DNA of 64,000 nucleotides from Lepidonotus clava (Eukaryota; Annelida; Polychaeta; Phyllodocida; Polynoidae): NCBI GenBank assembly GCA_936440205.1, contig OW387136.1, positions 15,224,788 to 15,288,787 of the forward strand, read 5' to 3'. Shown piece by piece: positions 30,801 to 44,491 of this stretch (position 1 is its first letter; each line of letters starts with the position of its first letter). The notes under the pieces were generated by a model. It saw only the letters and a program-made list of their open reading frames with translations, ran no database searches and was not told where the DNA came from. The position numbers and the translations under genes were made by a program.

Positions 30801-33800
30801 ATGGCCCAGTTTACAGAGCACATGGTCCTGTACAAAACTGTCTTTTACTACTTAGATCTTGCATGTCATGATACAAAATATGGTTCACACAACTCTCAGG
30901 ATATTCCTACATACCTTTTGGCTTGTCCAAACCCAACAATGCTTATTCAAAGGTTCTTAAACTTGGTTTTCTTTTGAGAACATTCAGGCAGTTTCATCTT
31001 GTTGTTTTGCCTAGGTCATCTCTCAGATCTCACTCCCATGAGATTTTCTTACTTTTTGTTCTAAGTTCTACATGCAGATCAAAACCTATGCATAGGTTAT
31101 GATATATAAAAATATAAATTACCATCGAAAGATAATCAAAAAACATTCAGTATTTCAAAAAACTAACATGAACTTTCAAGTCTCACTCTCTAGAGAAGTA
31201 GAGGCAACATGGCTTCCAGCCAAAAGTAAACAACAGGTGGTTCTTAGGAGTGACAAGTAATACACCTGATTACTCTGAAATACAGGACTAACACTGTAAA
31301 TATGACACAGTCACAGTATTATGATACCCATATGATATATCTGAACAAGTCTGATAGCCCAGAGGTAGGTTGAGACTTAGAATTTTGGATCTGTTCGCAA
31401 AGCTCCCAATTATCGCTCAGGCGCGTAGTTCGCCGGCGGCTACAGTCACCACTCCCACAAAGAGGCCCCCTTGTCAAACCCACGGCCTTGTCGTCCATAG
31501 CAGAATATGACAGGACGAGTGGAAAGTTCTTTGATTCGTCTGTAGGGACTGGAACTAAACCGGTTTCCAAAGGGCACTTTTATGTTCTCTAGACTGGTGT
31601 TCCGAGCAATTTCAGACAGGAACAACATACGTCTCCTCTTTTGCAGACTGACTTGATTTTAGTAATGGTAAAGATGATGCATAAGAACATAATGATTATT
31701 AGTTTAAATGTTTAGTAAAGGCCTTGTGCAGAGGCAGTCACGTGATCACAATTTGGAGATCACCAAATGAGCAGCACAACCCTGTCATTTTGAATTAAGT
31801 TGACAATGTTTGAAGGGTACATGATACTTGCTTTGGGCTTTGTATTTCCCCAATGCAAGACTCATCGCAAGTGTGTTTAAAACCATTGTCCACCTTGCGT
31901 TGGTGAATGTTCCTTGCATTGGTCGCAATTAATGTCCTTAGGGAAAATATACAGGACAAATGATACAACGCATAGTGGAATACGGCCTTAGATTTACACA
32001 ATGATTAGATTTAATTATGTGCACTAGGCACCTCACAAACGATAGGTTGGGGAGGGATTAGGGAGGTTAAGCAACTCTAACGCATCTCTATACGTCAACG
32101 TATCTCATAACTTCACTGTTCTGTATAAAACAACAGGTACAAAATATCTAAAAATAGAAAAAATATCTATTGAACATATCTAAATTACTTTAAACATATT
32201 ATGAAATATGTGTACAGCAAATGACAATAATTATCTGAGATAAGAGATAAGTTACGTTTACGTTACGTGATGTGTCAGGTGCGCTCAACCTCCCTAATGC
32301 CTCCTACCCCCCCTCCTTTTCCCTTCAGCTGGGATCCTTAAGACCCTCGTTGTGGCTGTCAGTCATTATCCTCTCTCCCTGATGGATGGTTCGAGGGAGG
32401 GGGGGGGACTTGGGCATTGACACGTGGAGAGGGGTTAACGACCCGAAGACATGGGGACTAGTTTTTAACCGTCAAAACAAGGGATTATTTGGGTTATTGC
32501 TCATGGTTAAGATATTGAATGAGAAGTTTAATTTCACTGTCAATGGGAATTTCTAGCAAGAAGATGGATATTAGTAAGGGGGAAATTTGCTGGTAATGTT
32601 TATGCACGGAGTCCGCGATGCGTACCTCGAGCGTAAACATTGATTTGTTTCAAAGATGTTCAGACTATTTTTCATAGCTTACACTTCACCAGCGGCCAAA
32701 ATTTAGACTTATTGAATCTATATTTGTGGGTATCTGGATTTGCGAAATCATATAAATCATGACCCCATAGCCTTCCTAGCCTTCTAGTTACCATTCATCT
32801 TTAGAAGGATATAATCGTAAGGTTATTCAAGACGTCACTTTAAACAAGTCCGAGTCATGAGTAAATTTGCTGGGTGAACATTTTTATGCTCAACCTGTCT
32901 GAATGATCTTAATGGTCAACGTCATGAATGCCAAAAAATCACTTTCCCAAAAACAAATTCAAACCATCAAATTGTGACCACCTCAAATAGAATGTGACCA
33001 AAGGTCATGTGAAGCGAATATAACCAGAAATGTCTAGCGCCGCTGTGCTCCTTTGACACAAACACAGATGGGAATGTCACAGTTACGATGACATTTCAGA
33101 GACTGGAAGTGCTAACATAACTGTGTGCCTGTATTCAAAAGATGGCTCTTCATACAATAGAAAACAACAATTCTATACCTATAAATTTACGGAAGATACA
33201 TTTATAAGCTATCAGATAGCATTGGTCATACGCACAAAGAATGAGGGACTTTTATAACTATATGCTAAGTTCCAAAAATATGTTATGTTCCAAAAATATG
33301 TTATGTTCCTAAAATATGTTATATTTCGAAAACACTATGCATGTAATAGAAACAAAATGTTATTACTGAATACAAACTGCAATTGAAGGCATTGCATATA
33401 TTTTCCTGTCCGAATACGGCAATAACTGTGATCCCCCAACATAATACTATTTGACAGGAAGGACTTAAACCGCTCATAGAGAAATCACGAAAGGAAACTA
33501 TTATTTTGATGCTGTGCTGATTTTAATCCTGTTTAACTCTGCAGAACCCCCACGTCAGAAGGAGGTTTCTGCGTCACTGAGCTCCGGGCGACAGCTGTAA
33601 GACCGCCAATGTCGCGAGGAAATAAAGAGCTTATCTAAGGAATTAGGAATTATCTGATCATATTAAAATGGATCGGAATCAGTGACATGAAAGATAGGCT
33701 TTGAATCCAGGCATTCTTAGCTTTATCACTCTGTCCCAAGCTTTTATTTACACAATGCGGTAGGCGCACTTATGGTCATGCTTATGATGATATCGGAGAA

Positions 33801-35242
33801 GAAGCCTGTATTCTCCAGGCTGAATTTTGTATTTAATGTATTTTCTTTAAAAAACCTTTCTATTGATATTTAACATTTGTGGCATGTAACAAAATAAGGG
33901 GGGAGGGGCACTGCCCATATATGTGACGTTGAGTCAATAGACTTCACTATTTACATGGCAATATGGTGTGAATTGACTTGAGGGGTGAACATTTATGTTG
34001 TGTGAGTAGTATATTGAAATGGGTACCTGAAGCACATTGAATATATTGTAGATCCTGTACAAATGACTAGTATTGTATAAATTATATTAGCTATACATAT
34101 GTCATGTATAAACCACTCTCATTAGACAAAATGTACGCAATATTGTCACGTGGATTTATCCTGTACAAGCAACTTGTTAGTAGTATATATATATACAAAT
34201 GAAACTTTACAGGTTGTCGCGCACACAGTCACAAATTTCCCAAAAGTTGGCAGACTATGGTACTGCGTAGGTCCGTGGGAAAGCTAAGGTGTATAGAGGC
34301 AATTATGTGAACATACAAATTGTATTATAAACGACATTGCATACACAACGTCGCATATATATATATATATCATACATTGAACGCTGCTATGCGTATTTTG
34401 CTTTGAATTGTAAAAGCCCCTCCATCCCATTAATCAGGAGTGCCAGTATAACCAATTTTTTTGCCTTTCAGGATTTCAACATGTGCTTGTATGACTTGTA
34501 ATATCAAACCCGTATATAAAATATTAATGAAAATAAGTATAATATTCTTTTTTAAGAACATATCTATTTAGACAGAAGATTAATTCTCAGTGCCCTGACT
34601 CTCTTTTATTTACCAGAGGTGGTCAAATTCAATCTGTTTAATTCAACTGGAGATTAGACCCACCTGCTCTCCGGGAAGATCTTTTACAGGCGTCAGGTAT
34701 TGACCGCTTTTTATCATTTCTAGAATCATTTGTCATCTCATGAGATTAAAGTTGGCTATGTCTCCTTTTTAATCACATGCATGTGTAGGTTCAACGTTTT
34801 TTATTATGTTCAGTGGTACATTTCTTTACAATCTATGTATCAAGTGTGATTTTTTACCGTCTGTTTATTCGCTCTGCCGGTGTTTCAAAAACCTAAATAT
34901 TGTTTTCCGTCACAACCAAGGAATTACTTAACGGCGACGTTCTACGACATTCAAATAGCGTCACAACACCATTCTGCGACGTCATATCCTTGCCTGAGGG
35001 ATGGTTTGTGGTTTAAGTAGATTCGGATATTCAGGGAAAAAAACCAACCCAACTAACCCGCCATCAAACCAACCACGTGACTTAGATCTCCCGATGAAGT
35101 CGGCGGCCTGCCCCGGTCCCATCAATCAGGGCGACCAGGGCCTGTAGGGGGCTGGGGGCTTCCGTGACAAAGCCAGTCACAACGTGGGCTGGCCTCACGC
35201 CCACTGCTTAAGTCTTATGGCAGGCCTTTCCTACAATGGATT
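27862..35242. other. Long intergenic tract, no gene recognised
   Basis: AT-rich, with no ORF longer than 150 codons and none with recognisable motifs. It contains one end of the GGGGCCTTCCATTAAG MITE family at about 27917, a G-run at 27951-27961, and a fragment of the GTATAGACCTTGTGCAG family near 31719-31780. The stretch 30200-31100 has many TAGTTCTT/GTTCTTAG-type words, perhaps an old simple repeat. Short TA runs lie near 34185 and 34358. Nothing else supports a feature. Confidence 0.45.
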
Positions 35243-36500
35243 GGGGCCGTCCATAAATGATGTCACACTTTTCAGGGTATATTTAGGACCCCCGACCCCA
35301 TCACACTGATTTTTCTGTTTTTAGACTTTATATAATGAACTTTGGAAATCCATATATTATGTGGGCCGTGTGCAAATATCCCAAAAACTGACCAAACTTG
35401 CCTCCATTGAACATATGCTAGAATGACACTATTTTGATGTATATTTCCCTTTCTATACCTATGCATTAGGAGAGCTTATCAAGGTGTTGATAAATAGTGC
35501 AATGCAACTCTAACCTTACCCTAATTTTGTCTAAATTTATAAATTCTTATTTAGATAGATAAAGGCCAAATCATTTTGCTTAATTCCAAGTGCTCAGCAT
35601 CAAATGTATACACAGGTTGGCCTATGTTACACTGAATGTTAGGCATCCACAGAATGCAGCAATTTGACTGGTTGAAGTACACTCCACGCCATGTTACTCC
35701 ACCCAAATCTACTAGGTGGCAGCTCCCGTACTAGCCTTCTGATTGGCTGATATGCCACTTCCCTCCACCATGCAGACATCTGTCTGTGCAGTAACTACTA
35801 TGTAGGCATATATACATATGTCTGTGGAGTACTATCCACATGAGGATGGATCTATCATGGAATTTATTTAATCATCTTAATGCCATCATATTTAACAAAT
35901 CTGAAAGGAAGAGTTTTTTTTCTATTCTACAAATTTGCCAAAGGCACTTGTACATATATGAAAATAAGGCCTGTTTTCAGGCAGTGTCACACTATTCAAC
36001 CTACCCACCCACCCGCTTGCGGGTGCCTCATTAAATTTTATGGATGGCCCCATAAAGTATACTACTAACAATAACAGTTCTAGTAGTGACCGTCCATAAA
36101 TGATGTCACACATTGCAGGGTATATTTAGGACCCCACCCCCTCTGTCACACTGATTTTTCTGTTTTACGTATGAAAATACGGCCTGTTTTCAGGCAGTTT
36201 CACACTATTCAACCTGCCCGCCCACCCACTTGCGTGTGCTCTCATTAAATTTTATGGATGACCCCATATATGTATACTAACAACAATAACAGTTCAAGTA
36301 TAGGGGCCGTCCATAAATGATGTCACACTTTTCAGGGTATATTTAGGACTCCCCCATAAATGATGTCACAGTGATTTTTCTGTTTTACATATGAAAATAA
36401 GGCCTATTTTCAGGCAGTGCCACATAACACTATTCAACCTAGCCACCTACCCGCTTGTGTGTGCCATCATTAAATTGTATGGATGATCCCATATATGTAT
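35243..36500. repeat. Cluster of GGGGCCGTCCATAAA-type MITE copies, partly in tandem
   Basis: Starts of the unit (CCGTCCATAAATGATGTCAC) lie near 35248, 36090 and 36307, the last two 217 bases apart. Ends (ATTAAATTTTATGGATGGCC or close variants) lie near 36035, 36255 and 36480. The start and end are inverted relative to each other (GGGGCCGTCCATAAA / TTTATGGATGGCCCC). At least two units sit head to tail, with one end-only copy before them. Confidence 0.75.
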
Positions 36501-37932
36501 TTTTACAACAATGATAGTTCCAGTACCCTATTGTACAACGAGCTATTTTGTAAACAGTGAACGTTTCCTTGTCCAAAACAATCACTGTTGTGTCATTTTG
36601 AGACCTAAAAAAGAACCTTTGAGTACTGCCTTTGAGCTGAAGTTTCACCTTATCATGTTATGTCATCTGTTGGAGCACAAAACCGTTCACACAACTTAAA
36701 TCGATCCTGTATAACAGCAATTATTGTTATATTTTGTTGTATAACTTTCTTTATTCTGGCAAAGTACCAGTACAAAGTGCTATTTTTCATTGAATGCCAG
36801 CATAAATGTACATAATCTGTCACAATATTTAATATTGGTATACAATAAACAGTCAGAGTTTGCTTTGATTGATAATTAGATACACTTATGAATAGTCTCC
36901 TACAGAGTAAGACGATTCATTAGTAATTATTGATTATCATAACGGTATCACATGATTCCTTTTGAAAATAACATTATATAGGTATTCAAAAAGTAATCTT
37001 GCTTGTAAAATAATTGGTTTTATTCTAACTAAATGTATACCATTTCAACATATCCCGCATCGGCCCTGTTCCTCTACTTAATCAGTGTTATGATGGTGGC
37101 CCATGCCACATGGCAGCTGCTGTTTTCAAGCTCCAATAATTTATCTAATTACAACAAGTCTACGCTCATCACTGAACTCCACATTACCCACAACATATCA
37201 ACAGTGCTGTCAACGGACCACATATATGATTAAGAACTATCATTATAATTGGTAGAAGTCTCAACGTGTTCACCAATCCAATTATTGTTGGAGCATTCGC
37301 TTTCACAAAAACGTCAGAAATAAAACCATGTTCTATTCTTTCCACCTGCCTGACTTTTATCTTTATTTAAAAACAAACCATCCCGTTCCACTTTTAGATT
37401 TAATTTAAGACATGAAGTGAAATGGAACATACTTAACAACAATTGGTTGGTTGGTTGGTTATTTGGGTTAAACGCCATAGCCACATCTAAGGTCATATCA
37501 TGGGGAGAACAGGATTTGACAATTCTTTCTTTGAGGATCGAATATATATGAAATGATTGAATCTATAAGAAGATGGAGACCATACCCCAACACATTTACA
37601 GAGGCAGGTGTTCTTTAATTGGCCTGGTACCATAGCCAGGGCCAGGCACACAACATTCGGGGGCACAAGGCCTTTGATAACCTAGTCGTTGGCACAGGGA
37701 GACATACTGAGGGGTGTAGAAGCCAGATCAGACCAGCACTAACCACTTCACCACCCCGCACACCTAGACAACAATTGTATAGGCCTATGCATCAATAATA
37801 CAAGTATAGCGTTCCAGTTATACAGCTTGAGCGTCATGGAATCATTTTTATTGCACTGAGACTAACTGCTAAACTGACTCAGAAAAAAGACAATTAAAAG
37901 GTATTTTTCCTTCCCAAACGGCTCGTGACATA
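36501..37932. other. Intergenic tract with a small repeat fragment
   Basis: No gene seen. At about 37441-37503 a TTGGTTGGTTGGTT run followed by TTTGGGTTAAACGCCATAGCC resembles the tail of repeats common in molluscan genomes (a TTTAACGCC motif), recalled from general knowledge only. Confidence 0.35.
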
Positions 37933-38119
37933 TCAGTGCCATCTCTCCTTACGGCGCGTGCTTTCACCACCAGCCATCCGCTTGGAGAGTGCCGTCATCG
38001 ATCACGTGATCGCTGGTTCATCACGTGGCCCGGCCTGACTTGACCTCATCACCTGTCATTGGTGCCTGGCTGTCCCCCCAGGTGGCGTCCTGACAGGTGT
38101 GGCCTTAGAATAACCTACC
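37933..38119 (+). repeat. ~185-bp direct repeat, copy 1
   Basis: From TCAGTGCCATCTCTCC to TAGAATAACCTACC; matches 39200-39379 almost throughout, apart from a small deletion in the second copy and scattered changes. CpG- and GC-rich relative to the flanks. Nature unknown; it could be a SINE-like or satellite fragment. Confidence 0.85.
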
Positions 38120-38171
38120 TGTAATTAGACACCCGTTAGGGATAGACGACTTATGCATGATGTCTTACCTT

Positions 38172-38538
38172 AAGCCGGGTCCCCACTTGGGTGACTAACG
38201 ACGTCAATCAGTAGCTTTCATTGGTGACCAAGCATACAAAACTTATCTTCGGGCAACTTGCTTATCGCCGGGCGACTAAAAAACTTATCGCAACATTGGG
38301 ACGCTCTTGATATTAATCTGCTGGCGACTATAGGAAAATGTAGTATGTTGCCTGGCGACCAACTCATCTCCTGTGGCTATGGGGAAATATAAACATGTCA
38401 AACATTTTGCTAGAAAACCATGGTGACTAATGGTTTAATTGTCAGTCATCACGGTCTCAGTGTAGAGTCAGTTGCTGGGCGAGTAACACCGTTGCGACCA
38501 ATTTTTGTAATCTAATCGTCCAAGTGGGGACCAGGCTT
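38172..38538. mobile_element. MITE with AAGCCGGGTCCCCACTTGG ends
   Basis: Left end AAGCCGGGTCCCCACTTGG and right end CCAAGTGGGGACCAGGCTT are inverted copies. The interior is rich in GGCGAC/GTCGCC words and matches the element at about 58622-58980. No ORF. Confidence 0.8.
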
Positions 38539-39199
38539 TAGCTCTAAATGGGAAACACTATACGCCATCTTAGTAGTTCTGGGAAAATGTGTCCAGAAAT
38601 GATATCAAATTGTAAGTCTGAAGCTCTTTAGATTACATGTGATTAACAACCATCGCAACTGCGATATTACTAGTGTTATAGTCATAACAGCAATAACTTC
38701 ACAATAACGTAGACTTTCTTTTGTTTCATTTCAAACCTTAATCTTATATATGCTTATCTAGAGGGTGCCCACTATGCAATAAAACCCATCGCAAGCGTTG
38801 GATGTAAGATAAAATAATCTTACATCCAAAGCTTTCGATAGGATGTATATATGTATGTTCTAATCTTACAATCAAACTTTTTACCCCTTGATATCATGCA
38901 TATCAAGGGATAAAAAAAATGATTTTAAGGTAAAAATATACACATATATATCCCAACCTGAAATTTGTTAAAGAATAATTGTATTTTGTCAACTCTCAAA
39001 TTTCAGGCCAACGAAATTAGGATAGAAAAACATGCAAAGCTTGATCACAACCTGTAGTTGTGTTTATTCTATTCTGTGAATTAGAACACCATTAATATTT
39101 TACCAGTAGTTTATCACCCTGACAGGAGTATTGGTTGAATAACTAGATTCAAAGCATCCATAATGCATGTTTTGTTGAACACCGATCACTAAAATATAA
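38539..39199. other. Intergenic tract between the 185-bp repeats
   Basis: AT-rich, no gene. A small local inverted repeat near 38800-38845 (CATCGCAAGCGTTGGATGTAAG with its near mirror ATCTTACATCCAAAGCTTTCGATAGG) and a second near 38885-38910 (TTGATATCATGCATATCAA) could form hairpins. Confidence 0.4.
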
Positions 39200-39379
39200 T
39201 CAGTGCCATCTCTCCTTACGGCGCGTGCTTTCACCACCAGCCATCCGCTTGGAGAGTGCCGTCATCGATCAAGTGATCGCTGGTTCATCACCTGACTTGA
39301 CCTCATCACCTGTCATTGGTGCCTGGCTGTCCCCCAAGGTGGCGTCCTGACAGGTGTGGCCTTAGAATAATAACCTACC
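39200..39379 (+). repeat. ~180-bp direct repeat, copy 2
   Basis: Second copy of 37933-38119 in the same orientation. An (ATAAT)n-like run follows directly at 39380-39405. Confidence 0.85.
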
Positions 39380-39712
39380 ATAATATAATATAATATAATA
39401 TATTTAATATTTACCGTTACATTAAAATCTGCCGCCTGAAATCTAACAAAAGGTTCATATATAAGTTACCAAAGACAATTTGGATGAACCAGCTAAATAC
39501 ACATTTATATGATGTTGTGGATGATAAATCATTTATAAAACAACCATTATGTACACGATGTTGCGTGTACTTTAAACTGTGTATGATGCAACCTCTAATG
39601 TTCCATTTCTATTTAGAGTAACGTGCCGCATGTACAGAAAGATAAATCCATATGACAATATCACATAATATTATAAAACAAATCTAAGCAATTTTGTATG
39701 TAAAGCAGTGGT

Positions 39713-40844
39713 TTGTACCATGATATACCTATTGCTAAAGTTATTCATATGATACAAGTTGTGTCTTCAGGGTGTAAGTATCAGGGTAGTCCCCTCGGTC
39801 CGTTATTGTTTATCATTTATATTAATGATATAGGTGATGTATTAGGTGAAAACTTTTATAATATGTATGCCGATGATACGGTGATAGTATGTACTGATAA
39901 TAGCCAAAAGGGGGCTGTTAGAAAAAGTGTACAGCAACTGGATAAGATTTGGAACTGGTCTGATAAAAATAGAATAGTGCTCAACAAAACAAAAACTAAA
40001 CATATGCTGTCAGGTTCTCGTAAAAAGATTAAGGAGCCGAATTGTTGTATCGTTGTGGATGGCAGGATTGTATCCAATGTGGATGGGTATAATTATTTAG
40101 GGATGTACCTCGATAAGTACTTAGTTTTTGATAAACAAATAGATCGTGTGATATCAAAGGTGAATAATCGGCTGGTTACATTGTGTAAAATTAGGAGATT
40201 TATTGATAAAAAAACGGCAACTATTTTGTATAAACAAATGGTACTACCTTTGCTGGACTACTCCGCAATTCTGTATAACTCAAGTACATTAAGGAAGAGA
40301 TCGAGGTTACAACCACTCCAGAATAGGGCAGTGAAAACTATTTGTGAGATTCGTGGATATGTATCAAGTAAAGATATGTTAGAATTGCAGAAAGATTTAA
40401 GATTAGATGAGATGGTGGTGAGGCAGAATGGCATCTTGCTAAAAATGATGTATAAGTTGAGTCAGGTTCGTGGAAATCTTGTGGAAAATAAAGGGGACTG
40501 CTCGCTTCGAAGTGAAAATAAAGTTAAATTTAGATACAAATTTACTAGTAAAGAGAGGGTACTACGTAGTCCTTTCTATATAGGAGTGGATAAATGGAAC
40601 AGACCTGGGGCTGATGTACAGCGAGCTGAGAATGCTGCAATGTTCAAAAATAAACTGAACATAATGGTGTAATATGGTGTTGTGATAGGTATGTAAAATG
40701 ACAGTGGTATATTTTGTATTATCATATATGTTCATCTTATGTATATTATATTGTCATCAATTTGATCAACACGTCGGAAGAACTTCAATGTAAATCGAAG
40801 AGATGTTGCAATAAAAAAATAAAAAAAATAAATAAATAAAAAAG
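39713..40844 (+). mobile_element. 5'-truncated non-LTR retrotransposon (LINE): RT C-terminal half plus tail
   Basis: The 319-aa open frame to 40672 contains the last part of a LINE reverse transcriptase. It has QGSPLGPLLFIIYINDI, the catalytic YADDTVI near residues 54-60, GYNYLGMYLDK, a conserved VISKVNNRL helix and a C-terminal WNRPGADVQ...FKNKLN segment typical of Jockey/CR1-like elements. The 5' part (endonuclease and finger region) is missing, as usual for 5'-truncated LINE copies. After the stop there is a ~140-base 3' UTR and an A-rich tail with AATAAA-type units at 40811-40844. The whole 319-codon stretch is open, so the copy is not very old. The left boundary (about 39.7 kb) is not precise. 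The RT tail resembles that of the LINE at 56.7-57.8 kb. Confidence 0.85.
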
Positions 40845-41299
40845 TGAACAAACTATCATTTATATATACTACTTACACAATTATAAGTCGTCACGCATAC
40901 AACTGAGTCAATTCTCTGCATAAGAATTTGCTTGAAAGTGCACAAGTTCATGGGCGTGATATATTTCTGGTGGGACATAATGTGCTACAGTTGCACCTGT
41001 CTGTTCATTCCTAAAGAAGCTGTAACTCTCTAAGAGAACTGTATAGAGGCCAGGCCGGAGATCTAATTGTATGAAGAGGCCTTGGGGCGGACAGAAGTTT
41101 TATATTTCGTAAGTTAAGTCTTTGGGGTCAATCTAAATGTCTGAGGACTTTGTCAACACCAGACGGGCCTGAGGACATGGACGTTAATCTAAATAACTGA
41201 GGGGAGGTAGGTCTCCGCCTGGAGGTGGTTGGCGCTTATTTAGAACGACTCAGCAATTCACATCAGTTCAGAACTGTGGTAAGATTCCGCTCCAATGTA
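40845..41299. other. Intergenic DNA
   Basis: No gene or repeat recognised. Confidence 0.4.
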
Positions 41300-41855
41300 G
41301 GGCCTTCCATTAAGTACGTTCACATCAAGGGGGGAAGGGGGTCTGAGTTTGTTTTTAAATGAAAAAAAAGTTTGATATCATTGTGTGTACATTCCTTTAT
41401 CACCTGCATGGCCGGCGAGCGGTACTTATTGGGGGGGGGGGGGAGCAGTGCGTATTGCCAGGCCGTACGCACCACTCCTGATTTTCAACATTTCCACATC
41501 ATGAGTTCTTTTTTGGGGTGATAGCATAAAAATGAACCCTTTGGGGTCATCCACGGGGGTCTGTACGACCTATGGGAATCATACGAACCTTGGGCTTCAC
41601 CCTTGGGTCGTGACGATCTTCTCTGGGTACTGCAGACACCCTCGGACGCCGCCACCCCCACCCCACCCCCCCGAGCGAGGTTCTTATTATAGTATAATCC
41701 AATATGTACTTCGGGTGGGGGTGGGGGTATGCTTACTCACTACGATGAAAGAATGTTCATCTGTTCAAGTACATGTCAAATATTCATTTTTGCCCAAGGG
41801 GGAGGGGGAAAACTTGAACGTTTAAATTGTACGTGCGTACTTAATGGACGGCCCC
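41300..41855. mobile_element. MITE with GGGCCTTCCATTAAGTACG ends
   Basis: Left end GGGCCTTCCATTAAGTACG and right end CGTACTTAATGGACGGCCCC are inverted repeats. The interior is split by a long G-run (about 41431-41444) and C-rich blocks. Shorter relatives are at 48372-48536 and, as one end only, at about 27917. Confidence 0.7.
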
Positions 41856-43364
41856 ATACAAGAAGAAGGCGGAAATACAACGACATGTAACAGACGTTCA
41901 TAAATGGTCTTAGTGCGGTTCTTGTGGCCCTCTCTTGAATGGCGTCTACTCAAAGACTTGTCCATGGAAATGTTGATTTAAAAACGGAGTAGACAGGGTT
42001 GGTCCCGTGAACGAGCCGCCGTAGGGCCATTTCACATGAATCTTTAAACTCAGCGCGGGCTTTGGTCGTAAACAGGTCAATCTACTTGGCCTTGGTCGGA
42101 TTCTACTTTACCTTAGACCACCTGCCGGGAGCGACTATATAGAGGACATATCAGTGAATTATTGATACATGAAATGAAAATAAATACATTCATACTGACA
42201 CTCTTAATCCTAAAGAAGTGTGTGTACATACGTCTAGACTTACGTACATGTCTTTGTGGCGTAGAATTAATGGAAGATAGTTAAAACTAGGAATATTGAC
42301 ATTGAATTTTCACTTCTTACATTTGGCATTGCTGTAATAACTGTGTGGATTAAATCCTAAAATTTTACATTGCGGTTTTAATAGCAGGACGTAAAACGGC
42401 ACAGACGTAGATTAGTCTACACCAGCGACCAGATGAAATCTACAAGGGGCGGATCTAAAGTTTTGAAATGGGAGAGGGCTATTGTAGAAAAATTCCAGCG
42501 ACCGTGCGGGTCTGAGAATTGTAACTTAAAAAGATAAACCGATATTCAGCCCTAAAATAGTGGGGCCTTAAGTCTGCCACTAGAGGGTCCAATTTTCCTA
42601 TAGGCTCTCTTTACCGGCCACTTTGACGGGTGGGAGTTGTCAATACATTATGCTCCGCCCGCGACCTTACCGTCGGTCGGCGCGCTGCTCACTCTTTGAT
42701 CGTTCACGTGTGACAACTCGCCCCGATAGCGACCATCTACCCGGGCTTTGTTGCAGAGAGTTTCTTTTTTTATTTGGTCAGACAGTATTGACAATGTCAA
42801 AGTCTCCCTCGCCATCTTTGAGGCTCAACTTACACTGCATCAGATGTTAGAGTGTCTACCAAGGGAATTTCCTTAGGCGCGACATCGCCTGAATAAGCTC
42901 CACCATGTATGCGACAATCTCACGTGAATAAACAATTTAATATGCATACGTGACTACTTATTATGATATCAGTAGTATATGGGAAATGGGAAAATCAATA
43001 TTGTCATGTATATAGTTTATTCAATACACGTAACGTCACAAAAATGGCACTGCCCTTATGCGCAATGTCGCGTAATAGGCTCCACCATTTACGCGATAAT
43101 ATCATGTGAATTGACTACAGTATATGTGCAGCAGTTTTATGACAACCAGAGTAGTAAAGAATTGTAATCTGGAACTTGTTGCTTACACTGCACATCCTCG
43201 ATGTCACTTTAGAAGTTTTACAAAACATAAGACAGTGTTCCATGCATTGATTCTATCATACAAGCTACATGTTAGTAGTATATAGAAATGGAAATTTATA
43301 GATGGTTTGATTGTTGTAGCGTACATAGATAGTTTTATCAAGGTGACATTGCACACCCTACCTA
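41856..43364. other. Intergenic DNA
   Basis: No gene recognised; the open frames are short and lack motifs. A degenerate pair of segments (CGCGACATCGCCTGAATAAGC near 42876 and CAATGTCGCGTAATAGGC near 43062, each followed by TCCACCAT.TA.GCGA) suggests an old duplicated repeat. Confidence 0.4.
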
Positions 43365-43606
43365 GTATAGACCTTGTGCAGATGACGTCCAGCACTGAAC
43401 AAAGGGTGGTCGCCATATTGGTGATCAACTTCTAATTTGCAGTTTAAGGTATGCATAGGAGATATATTAAAAAGACTGGATGAACAGTCACCCAGAGAAG
43501 TATTATCAACAATTTTGACATTTTAGAATGATTTTCTGTTCTTTTGAGAACCAGGTGGTGATCACCAAAATTTGGTCACGTGACCACGTCTGCACAATGT
43601 CTATAC
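43365..43606. mobile_element. MITE, GTATAGACCTTGTGCAGA family, copy 1
   Basis: 242 bases with left end GTATAGACCTTGTGCAGATG and right end GTCTGCACAATGTCTATAC, inverted relative to each other. Subterminal motifs GGTGATCAAC and GGTGATCACCAAAAT are also symmetrical. No ORF. Copies at 44223-44491 and 51811-52120; single ends near 151-190, 31719-31780 and 58165-58224. Confidence 0.8.
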
Positions 43607-44222
43607 AGAGCGTCGCATACACGACGTTGTATACATTGCTGATTTAGATATGCAGTCAAAGGGCGACGTGACGGTGACGTTCTGCGACGTTACAATGTTT
43701 GACACCGACACATCTGTGAGGTTTAAAGGTTCGTATTATAAGACTGCTTCACTTCCAAAGTGCTGTGGAATATATTTGTCTAGAAATGAAGATGACCCAC
43801 GTCCGTTTTTTGTAACATCCATTCACGGTCTAGGAAATTTATGGTTGTCAAAGTTATGAAAACATATACCTTTTCTTTCGTTTCTCCGTAATTGTGAATT
43901 TTTTTTTATTAGAGCAGCACTAATTAAAAAAAGCTGAAAATATTAATGTAACATTGCAGATAGAGCTGAACGACGATAATAATGACAGAATACCTTACTT
44001 TCTCTTAAGCTTCTTAGTCAAAAAATCAGCAGCTGGTCTAAGACAGGTCAAAAGGTTTAATTATGACTATTTTACCGTTAGTCGAAAGCCTCTCATTGCC
44101 AACTATAATCGGAATCAGAGGGAGGGAGTGATGGCATCAAACAATTGGATGAATCGCAAGAACAATGTCCTTTGTGCATTATTGAATCTATAATAGTACA
44201 TCCAACAATAGAAAGAGGTACC

Positions 44223-44491
44223 CTATACACGTTGTGCAGATGACGTCATACTAATTATACAGAAAGGGACTGGCAGCCATATTGGTGATCCATGTAGAAT
44301 CATTACTTTTCATATTCCAAAGATTGTTAGAGCGCATATTCATCCTAAGCATATATTAATGATCTAACGGAGTCAAACTACACAATCTATTTGTTTTAGA
44401 TTCATAAATAAATTATTGTCTAGTGGTTGTGTTTAGCACATGGTGGCCACCAAGAAGCGATCACATGATCACGTCAGCACAAGATCTATTC
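44223..44491. mobile_element. MITE, GTATAGACCTTGTGCAGA family, copy 2
   Basis: Left end CTATACACGTTGTGCAGATG and right end CGTCAGCACAAGATCTATTC. Same subterminal CAGCCATATTGGTGATC block as copy 1. More diverged ends. Confidence 0.7.

Noticed and set aside
35243-36500. CRISPR-like regular repeats
   Set aside because: The repeats have transposon-type inverted ends and ~217-bp spacing in an animal genome; they are tandem MITEs.
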